This document shows positions 1 to 4,893 of a DNA stretch of 6,546 nucleotides, piece by piece. The DNA is from a bacterium UBA2219 (GTDB taxonomy: Bacteria; Desulfobacterota; Deferrimicrobia; Deferrimicrobiales; Deferrimicrobiaceae). The DNA lies in assembly GCA_002327765.1 (NCBI GenBank), contig DCUH01000025.1, positions 1 to 6,546 of the forward strand. Direction: 5' to 3'. The first letter of the stretch is position 1. Every line of letters starts with the position of its first letter. The notes beneath the pieces are model-generated. The model saw nothing but the letters and a program-made list of their open reading frames with translations, did not search any database and was not told the DNA's origin. The position numbers and the translations under genes were made by a program.

Positions 1-1
1 C

Positions 2-862
2 TTCTCGGCTCCCTACTTCATGGACTCGGACTACAGCCTGCTCATGAACCTCTACAAGTCCAAGATCGAGTACTCGCAGTTCGAGAAGGAGTCCACGGGC
101 GGGAAGATCGGCTCGGGGATCAACCTGTCCCGGTTCGTCCACGCGAGCGTTCTGCTGGGCATCGACGACACCCGGATCATGGCAAAGGACGACGTGAGGC
201 CGTCGGAAGTCATACGGGACGAGATCGAAAAGGGGACGCAGACGACCCGGAGCATCATCTTCAACATATCGAGGAACACGGCCAACCGGTTCATCGACCC
301 GTCGAAGGGAACCGTATATACGGCGTCCCTGCAATACGCCGGCGGCCCGTTCGGCGGCGACAGCCAGTTCGTGAAATATATCCTCAACGCCAAGAAGTAC
401 TACCCCGTGACGGACCACACGGTGTTTTCCACGAACCTCGCCTGGGGGCATGCGATCAGCACGGACGGCGGGTGGAATCAGGGGGAGGTGCCGCTCTACG
501 AGCGGTTCTTCCTGGGCGGCCCCTATAGCGTCCGCGGTTTCAAGGCCCGGTCCATCTCTCCCGTGGACCGGAAGACGGGGGACGACATCGGCGGCAACAA
601 GTACTTCATCGCCAACGCCGAGTACCAGATCCCTCTGGCTCCCGAGGCGGGGTTCAAGGGGGTGTTCTTCGTGGACGCGGGGAACACGTGGGACCAGGGG
701 AAGTGGCCTTTCAAGAACCAGGGGCTGTGGGTAGGGTACGGGATCGGCGTCCGCTGGTACTCGCCGATGGGCCCCATGCGGTTCGAGTACGGATGGAACC
801 TCGACCGCCCGCCGGGCGACCCGGCGGGAGTGTTCGAGTTCACGATCGGCACGGCGTTTTAA
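2..862 (+). CDS. bamA: BamA, outer-membrane beta-barrel assembly factor (3' part only)
   Basis: This is the C-terminal 286 codons of an Omp85-family protein, read in frame from base 2 to the TAA at 860-862; the start, the POTRA domains and the first barrel strands lie upstream of the window. BamA sits in the outer membrane and folds and inserts beta-barrel proteins. What shows this: alternating hydrophobic/polar strands throughout, the loop-6 motif GGPYSVRGF with the invariant VRGF at 530-541, the following strand GVFFVDAGNTWD, the late strand pattern GIGVRWYSPMGPMRFEYGW, and a last strand ending in phenylalanine (FEFTIGTAF), the classic beta-signal. The proximity to ompH and lpxD matches the usual bamA-skp-lpxD order in Gram-negatives. 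TamA or another Omp85 paralogue would be the alternative, but the neighbours strongly favour BamA. A perfect GC hairpin lies in its last codons (808-828). Confidence 0.95.
   Translation, partial: FSAPYFMDSDYSLLMNLYKSKIEYSQFEKESTGGKIGSGINLSRFVHASVLLGIDDTRIMAKDDVRPSEVIRDEIEKGTQTTRSIIFNISRNTANRFIDPSKGTVYTASLQYAGGPFGGDSQFVKYILNAKKYYPVTDHTVFSTNLAWGHAISTDGGWNQGEVPLYERFFLGGPYSVRGFKARSISPVDRKTGDDIGGNKYFIANAEYQIPLAPEAGFKGVFFVDAGNTWDQGKWPFKNQGLWVGYGIGVRWYSPMGPMRFEYGWNLDRPPGDPAGVFEFTIGTAF
808..828 (+). repeat. Perfect 9-bp GC inverted repeat inside the end of bamA
   Basis: The arm CCCGCCGGG (808-816) is followed by a three-base loop CGA and the exact reverse complement CCCGGCGGG (820-828). It lies within codons for Pro-Pro-Gly-Asp-Pro-Ala-Gly, about 30 bases before the bamA stop codon. 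No T-run follows, so it is not a standard intrinsic terminator. It could slow ribosomes or protect the mRNA 3' end of bamA after processing, or simply result from GC-rich Pro/Gly codons. Confidence 0.6.
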
Positions 863-880
863 GGAAAAAACAGAAGGCAC

Positions 881-886
881 AAGGAG
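881..886 (+). promoter_or_regulatory. Ribosome binding site of ompH
   Basis: AAGGAG lies 8 bases before the ATG at 895. It fixes this ATG as the start, in agreement with a signal peptide beginning at that codon, and rules out longer upstream readings in the same frame that overlap bamA. The 32-base gap 863-894 is the longest untranslated stretch in the window. It is A-rich and contains no hairpin or recognisable promoter. Confidence 0.85.
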
Positions 887-894
887 CGGAAACG

Positions 895-1464
895 ATGCGG
901 AAGACGGGAATCATCTGTTGTGCGGTGCTCATGGCGGGGCTCTTCGCCGGGACGTCCCTCGCCCAGGGGCTCAGGATCGCGGTCGTCGACGTCAACAAGG
1001 TCCTGAACCTGTCCGAGGCGGGGAAGGCCGCGAAGAAGAAGATGGAGGCGCGGTACGAGGAGCTGAAGAAGAGCATTGACGCGAAGCAGGAAGAGGTCAG
1101 GAAGCTGAAGGACGAGATCGAAAAGCAGAAGGTGATGCTGGGCAAGGAGAAGCTGAAGGAGAAGGAGGACGCGCTGCAGGCCCGGTTCAACGAACTCCGC
1201 AAGCTCACGCAGGAAGGAGAGCGGGAGATGCAGGGGCGGCAGGGCGATCTGACCCGCGAGGTTCTGAAGCAGATCGAGGCCCAGATCGAGGTCGTGGTGA
1301 AGGCGGAGAAGTACGACCTCGTGCTCGAGCGGTCCGCCGGCGTGGTCCACGCCGTCGATTCCCTGGACATCACCTCGCGCGTCCTGGAGCTCGTGAACAA
1401 GAACCCGACGGCGACGACGGGGGCGAAGGAGCCGGCCGCGAAGAAGCCTGTCGGCGCGAAATGA
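895..1464 (+). CDS. skp: OmpH/Skp-family periplasmic chaperone
   Basis: A 189-residue OmpH (Skp) family protein. Such proteins form trimers with coiled-coil tentacles that hold unfolded outer-membrane proteins in the periplasm on their way to BamA. Residues 1-23 form a signal peptide: MRK, then a hydrophobic core, then a SLA site with cleavage predicted before Gln24. The mature start, GLRIAVVDVNKVL, is the typical first strand of the family's body domain. Residues about 40-145 are Lys/Glu-rich heptad-like sequence, the coiled-coil arms. The segment EKYDLVLERSAGVVHAVDSLDITSRVLELVN (about 142-172) is the returning strand and helix of the body, conserved in the family. The last ~18 residues are an Ala/Lys/Pro/Thr tail of low complexity that is absent from E. 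coli Skp (161 residues). It sits between bamA and lpxD, the standard context. Confidence 0.93.
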   Translation: MRKTGIICCAVLMAGLFAGTSLAQGLRIAVVDVNKVLNLSEAGKAAKKKMEARYEELKKSIDAKQEEVRKLKDEIEKQKVMLGKEKLKEKEDALQARFNELRKLTQEGEREMQGRQGDLTREVLKQIEAQIEVVVKAEKYDLVLERSAGVVHAVDSLDITSRVLELVNKNPTATTGAKEPAAKKPVGAK

Positions 1465-1469
1465 GGAGG
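1463..1469 (+). promoter_or_regulatory. Ribosome binding site deciding the GTG start of lpxD
   Basis: GAGGAGG begins inside the ompH stop codon (TGA at 1462-1464) and ends 5 bases before the GTG at 1475. It supports GTG as the real start and ties lpxD translation to the end of ompH. Confidence 0.85.
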
Positions 1470-1474
1470 CGATA

Positions 1475-2506
1475 GTGGGAACCAGGTTCCTTCTGTCCGA
1501 GCTGGCGGCGAGGATCGGAGCCGTTCTCCAGGGTCCCGACGCCGAGGTGAGCGGCATCGCGTCGATCGAGGACGCGCTGCCCGGGCAGGTCACTTTCCTG
1601 TCGAACCCGAGGTACGTCGCCCATGTCCGGGAGACGAAGGCGGCAGCCGTGATCGCGAAGGACCCGGTCCCGGGGGCGGAATGCGCGTTCCTGCTGGCGC
1701 CGAACCCCTATTACGCTTTCGCCTGCGCGCTCGAGCTTTTCCACCCCAGGGAGATGCGCCCGGCGGGCGTTTCCTCCATGGCGAGCATCCACCCGGGGGC
1801 GACGCTGGGGAAGGGCGTGTCGATCGGCCCTTTTTGCGTCGTCGAGGAAGGCGCGGTCGTCGGGGACCGGGCCGCCCTGGTCGCCAATGTCTACGTGGGG
1901 AAGGGGGCGGCCGTCGGGGAGGACTCCCTGGTCTACCCGCACGTGACGCTGTACCACGGCGTGCGCGTCGGGAAGCGGGCGATCCTGCACTCCGGGTGCG
2001 TCATCGGCGGCGACGGGTTCGGGTTCGCCCCTTCGGAAAAGGGGTATCGGAAGATTCTGCAGGTCGGCACCGTGGAGATCGGGGACGACGTGGAGATCGG
2101 CGCGAACACGACGATCGACCGCGCGGCCCTCGGCGTCACGCGCGTGGGCCGGGGGACCAAGCTCGACAACCTGATCCAGGTGGGGCACAACTGCGTCATC
2201 GGGGAAGACACCGTGATCGCCGCGCAGACGGGGATCTCCGGGAGCTGCAGGATCGGGAGCCGCGTGATGATCGGGGGTCAGGCGGGGCTGGCGGGACACC
2301 TCGAGGTGGGGGACGGGGTGATGCTGGGCGCCAAGACCGGGGTGGCCTCTTCCATCTCGGCGAAGGACGGCGCCGCGTGGTCCGGCGTCCCGGCGATGCC
2401 CCACAAGACCTGGCTCCGGATGGCGATGCTCCTGCCGTCCCTGCCGGAGCTGTTCCGCAGGGTGAAGCGGCTCGAGGAAGGGAAAACCGCGAAAGAGGAG
2501 GAATGA
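1475..2506 (+). CDS. lpxD: LpxD, UDP-3-O-(3-hydroxyacyl)glucosamine N-acyltransferase
   Basis: A 343-residue cytoplasmic enzyme that transfers a 3-hydroxyacyl chain from acyl-ACP to the 2-amino group of UDP-3-O-acylglucosamine, the third step of lipid A synthesis. The length matches E. coli LpxD (341). Residues about 1-100 are the uridine-binding N-domain (SGIASIEDALPGQVTFLSNPRYVAHV, then APNPYYAFACALELF). Residues about 105-315 are hexapeptide repeats of the left-handed beta-helix. Family signatures are present: GGDGFGFAP, EIGANTTIDRAALG and LDNLIQVGHNCVIG. His238 is the equivalent of the E. coli catalytic His239, and His275 (GQAGLAGHLEVGDG) corresponds to His276. A C-terminal helix (LPSLPELFRRVKRLEE) ends in a charged tail. 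The GTG start follows GAGGAGG by 5 bases. It is separated from fabZ by one base. Confidence 0.97.
   Translation: MGTRFLLSELAARIGAVLQGPDAEVSGIASIEDALPGQVTFLSNPRYVAHVRETKAAAVIAKDPVPGAECAFLLAPNPYYAFACALELFHPREMRPAGVSSMASIHPGATLGKGVSIGPFCVVEEGAVVGDRAALVANVYVGKGAAVGEDSLVYPHVTLYHGVRVGKRAILHSGCVIGGDGFGFAPSEKGYRKILQVGTVEIGDDVEIGANTTIDRAALGVTRVGRGTKLDNLIQVGHNCVIGEDTVIAAQTGISGSCRIGSRVMIGGQAGLAGHLEVGDGVMLGAKTGVASSISAKDGAAWSGVPAMPHKTWLRMAMLLPSLPELFRRVKRLEEGKTAKEEE
2495..2501 (+). promoter_or_regulatory. Ribosome binding site deciding the GTG start of fabZ
   Basis: GAGGAGG lies within the last codons of lpxD, 6 bases before the GTG at 2508. No ATG is available at this end of the fabZ frame. The encoded start M-I-P-V-Q-E-I-M-D-L-L-P-H-R-Y-P matches the usual FabZ N-terminus, so GTG is the start. 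Confidence 0.85.
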
Positions 2507-2507
2507 C

Positions 2508-2966
2508 GTGATTCCTGTCCAGGAAATCATGGATCTGCTGCCGCACAGGTACCCTTTCCTGCTCGTGGACCGGATCGTGGAACACGATCCCGGCAAGCGG
2601 ATCGTGGGGATCAAGAACGTGACGATCAACGAGCCGTTCTTCCAGGGGCATTTCCCGGGCCATCCCGTCATGCCCGGCGTCCTGATCATCGAATCCATGG
2701 CCCAGATCGGGGGGATCCTCGCCCTGATGGCGCTCGGGGGAAAGAAGCGGCTCGCTTACTTCGCCGGGATAGAAAGCGCCAAGTTCAAGCGTCCTGTGGT
2801 CCCGGGCGACCAGCTCCGGATCGAGGTCGATATCATCGCCCACAAGGGGCCCGTGTGGAAGATGCACGGGGAGGCCAAGGTCGGGGACGCCGTCGCGGCG
2901 AAGGCGGACGTGACCGCCTCGATCGTCGAGAACTCCGGGCACGAACTCGAGGGAGGGGAGAAATGA
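2508..2966 (+). CDS. fabZ: FabZ, 3-hydroxyacyl-ACP dehydratase
   Basis: A 152-residue hot-dog-fold enzyme that removes water from 3-hydroxyacyl-ACP to give trans-2-enoyl-ACP in type II fatty acid synthesis. It opens with EIMDLLPHRYPFLLVDRI, the FabZ hallmark. The active-site helix segment GHFPGHPVMPGVLIIESMAQ carries His48 and Glu62, spaced 14 residues apart as in known FabZ proteins. It then continues FAGIESAKFKRPVVPGDQL, also typical. The size is normal (E. coli 151). FabZ uses the same 3-hydroxyacyl-ACP pool as LpxA and LpxD, so its place between them probably helps balance phospholipid and lipid A synthesis. Its TGA overlaps the lpxA ATG (ATGA, 2963-2966), which favours translational coupling. 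FabA is excluded by length and motif. Confidence 0.97.
   Translation: MIPVQEIMDLLPHRYPFLLVDRIVEHDPGKRIVGIKNVTINEPFFQGHFPGHPVMPGVLIIESMAQIGGILALMALGGKKRLAYFAGIESAKFKRPVVPGDQLRIEVDIIAHKGPVWKMHGEAKVGDAVAAKADVTASIVENSGHELEGGEK
2951..2956 (+). promoter_or_regulatory. Ribosome binding site of lpxA
   Basis: GGGAGG in the last fabZ codons lies 6 bases before the lpxA ATG at 2963 and is followed by a further GGGGAG. The ATGA overlap puts the terminating fabZ ribosome directly at the lpxA start. Confidence 0.75.
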
Positions 2967-3745
2967 TCCATCCGTCCGCGATCATCGACCCGGGAGCGGA
3001 GATCGGGAAGGACGTCACGGTTGGGCCGTTCGCGTTCATCGGCCCGAAGGTGGCCATCGGGGACGGTTGTGTCATCGGCGCGCACGCCGTCATCGAATCC
3101 CATGTCCGGATGGGTCGTGGGAACCGGATCTCGTCGTTCGCATCGGTGGGGGCCCCCCCGCAGGACCTCAAGTTCCGCGGGGAGGACACATGGGTGGATC
3201 TGGGGAACGACAACATCATACGGGAGTTCGCCACGGTGAACCGCGGGACGCCCGAAGAGGGCGGGGGCACCCGGCTGGGGAACAACAACATGGTGATGGC
3301 GTACTGCCACATCGCCCACGACTGCCACATCGGCAACCGGGTGGTCATGGCGAACGGCGCGACCCTCGCCGGCCACGTGTCGGTGGGGGACGGGGCGGTC
3401 ATCGGGGGACTGACGGCGTTCCACCAGTTCGTCCGGATCGGCACCCTGAGCATGGTCGGAGGGTTGTCCGGCGTGGGGAAGGACGTCGCCCCGTACGTCA
3501 CGGCGGTGCCCGGGCGGCAACGGAAAGGCGAAGGGCTGTTCGGGCTGAACAAGATCGGGCTGCGGCGCAGCGGGATGCCCGAGGAAACTATCGCGGCGCT
3601 GAAGAAGGCCTACACGATGATCTTCCGGTCGAAAGACACATTGAAGGACGCCCTCGCAAGAGTGGAAGGGGAGCTGCCGCCGCTGCCGGAGGTCCGGCAC
3701 TTGGTGGAATTCATCCGGTCGAGCACCCGGGGCGTGCTGAGGTAG
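2963..3745 (+). CDS. lpxA: LpxA, UDP-N-acetylglucosamine O-acyltransferase
   Basis: A 260-residue trimeric beta-helix enzyme (E. coli 262) catalysing the first lipid A step: transfer of a 3-hydroxyacyl chain from ACP to the 3-OH of UDP-GlcNAc in the cytoplasm. MIHPSAIIDPGAEIGKDVTVGPF begins the hexapeptide repeats. FASVGAPPQDLKFRGEDTWVDLGNDNIIREFATVNRGT is the family signature, and CHIAHDCHIGNRVVMANGATLAGHVSV contains His119, equivalent to catalytic His125 of E. coli. HQFVRIGTLSMVGGLSGVGKDVAPYV follows, then a C-terminal helical domain ending STRGVLR, close to STRGLIR of E. coli. Gly167 aligns with E. coli Gly173, the residue that permits long (C14) chains. Just after it the segment VPGRQRKGEGLFG appears four residues longer than in E. 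coli. The start overlaps the fabZ stop and lpxB follows after 2 bases. Confidence 0.97.
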   Translation: MIHPSAIIDPGAEIGKDVTVGPFAFIGPKVAIGDGCVIGAHAVIESHVRMGRGNRISSFASVGAPPQDLKFRGEDTWVDLGNDNIIREFATVNRGTPEEGGGTRLGNNNMVMAYCHIAHDCHIGNRVVMANGATLAGHVSVGDGAVIGGLTAFHQFVRIGTLSMVGGLSGVGKDVAPYVTAVPGRQRKGEGLFGLNKIGLRRSGMPEETIAALKKAYTMIFRSKDTLKDALARVEGELPPLPEVRHLVEFIRSSTRGVLR

Positions 3746-3747
3746 GG

Positions 3748-4893
3748 ATGCCCGGGACGCTCTTCCTCGTCTGCGGGGAGCCGTCGGGGGAGGCCTACGC
3801 CGCGAGGGTCGCCGCGGAGTTCCGCCGGCGGTACCCGGGCGCGCCCATGGAGGGGATCGGCGGTCCGCGGCTCGAGGCGCAAGGGGTCTCGCTCCTTCGG
3901 GACTACGCGGACATCTCCGTTGTGGGGTTCACGGAGGTCCTTTCGCACCTGGGGGCGATCCGTGACGCCCTTTCGGCGTCCGAAGCGCGTCTCCGGAAGG
4001 GCGATATCGGCGCCGTCGTGCTGGTCGACTTCCCCGGGTTCAACTTTCGCGTCGGGCTCGCGGCCTGGAAATTGGGGATCCCCGTGATCTACTACATTCC
4101 GCCACAGCTCTGGGCGTGGAGGACGGGGCGCGCCAGGACCCTGGCGAAGTTCGCCAGCGGCGCGGTCGTCCTGTTCCCTTTCGAGGAGCCGTTGCTTAAA
4201 GGGTACGGCGTGAACGCGGTCTTCGCCGGGCATCCTCTTCTCGACGAGCTCGCGCCGTGGCTCGACGCGGAGCCCGAACCGTCGCGTTTCGGCATCCCCG
4301 CGGGGAAGACGGCGATCGGGCTGCTCCCGGGCAGCCGGCCCGGGGAGATCGAAAGGCACCTCGGGATCCTTCTCTCCGCCGCCAGGATCGTCCTTTCCCG
4401 GTTCCCGGACGTCCATTTCGCGTTGCCGGTCGCGGGGGCGGCCCTGCGGGGGGCGATCGAGCGGAAGCTCGCGGGGACCGACCTGCCGGTGACCCTTGTG
4501 GACTCGGACCGCCACCTGATGTTCCGCGGGCTGTCCGCCGCCGTGTCGGTGTCCGGCACCGCCACGCTGGAGCTGGCGCTGCTGGGCGTCCCCTCCGTCA
4601 TCGTCTACAGGGGGTCGTGGCTCTCGTACGCGATCGGACGGCTCCTGGTGAAGATCGACCGGATCGGGCTGCCGAACATCGTGGCGGGAGAGCGTTTCCT
4701 GCCGGAACTGATCCAGGGCGATTGCCGGCCGGACCGGATCGCGGAGGAGATGCGCCCGTTCCTCGCGGATCCCGGCAGGCTTGCGACGCTCAGGGAGCGT
4801 TGCCTGTCGCTGCGGGACCTGCTGCGCGGCCCGGGGCCGACCCGGGCGGTGGTCGACATGCTGGCCAGGGAGGCGGGCGGATCGTGGACGTGA
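3748..4893 (+). CDS. lpxB: LpxB, lipid-A-disaccharide synthase
   Basis: A 381-residue GT19 glycosyltransferase that joins UDP-2,3-diacylglucosamine and 2,3-diacylglucosamine-1-phosphate (lipid X) into the lipid A disaccharide at the inner face of the cytoplasmic membrane. Size is normal (E. coli 382). Motifs in order: CGEPSGEAYAARV (residues 9-21), GIGGPRLEAQGV, VVGFTEVLSHL, VDFPGFNFR with Asp94, YYIPPQLWAWRTGR (115-128), FAGHPLLDEL, LPGSRPGEIERHL (193-205), SGTATLELALLGVPSVIVYR (from 269) and GLPNIVAGERFLPELIQ (from 307). These cover the N-terminal acceptor side and the C-terminal UDP-binding side. The acidic residue after SG is Glu15 where Asp is the usual residue. The ATG at 3748 follows the lpxA stop by 2 bases with only a weak ribosome site (GAGG at 3739-3742), suggesting coupling. 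The end overlaps msbA by 10 bases. Confidence 0.97.
   Translation: MPGTLFLVCGEPSGEAYAARVAAEFRRRYPGAPMEGIGGPRLEAQGVSLLRDYADISVVGFTEVLSHLGAIRDALSASEARLRKGDIGAVVLVDFPGFNFRVGLAAWKLGIPVIYYIPPQLWAWRTGRARTLAKFASGAVVLFPFEEPLLKGYGVNAVFAGHPLLDELAPWLDAEPEPSRFGIPAGKTAIGLLPGSRPGEIERHLGILLSAARIVLSRFPDVHFALPVAGAALRGAIERKLAGTDLPVTLVDSDRHLMFRGLSAAVSVSGTATLELALLGVPSVIVYRGSWLSYAIGRLLVKIDRIGLPNIVAGERFLPELIQGDCRPDRIAEEMRPFLADPGRLATLRERCLSLRDLLRGPGPTRAVVDMLAREAGGSWT
4867..4873 (+). promoter_or_regulatory. Ribosome binding site deciding the GTG start of msbA
   Basis: AGGGAGG lies inside the end of lpxB. It is 10 bases from the GTG at 4884 and 16 from the second in-frame GTG at 4890, so 4884 is preferred, giving a 10-base overlap with lpxB. 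The choice changes the protein by only two residues. Confidence 0.6.

Noticed and set aside
688..894. In-frame N-terminal extension of ompH back into bamA
   Set aside because: The extension is a frame shadow of bamA; the ATG at 895 has a good ribosome site and begins a clear signal peptide.
1780..2370. Repeated G-rich blocks in lpxD (and similarly in lpxA) looking like DNA repeats
   Set aside because: They encode the hexapeptide repeats (I/V-G-x-x-x-x) of the beta-helix and are not separate DNA repeats.
1370..2698. A 442-codon minus-strand open frame opposite lpxD and fabZ
   Set aside because: It crosses two well-supported genes and has the same low-information composition; it is a shadow of the GC-rich codon pattern.
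2756..3700. Minus-strand open frames opposite fabZ and lpxA
   Set aside because: They mirror the LpxA hexapeptide repeats and have no motif, ribosome site or own promoter.
3067..3747. In-frame N-terminal extension of lpxB back through lpxA, suggesting an LpxA-LpxB fusion
   Set aside because: The upstream part is out of frame with lpxA and reads as Arg/Gly/Pro-rich noise; LpxB homology begins at the ATG at 3748.
4824..4843. Short GC palindrome around GGCCCGGGGCC near the lpxB end as a terminator
   Set aside because: The stem is very short with almost no loop, no T-run follows, and msbA overlaps lpxB right after it.
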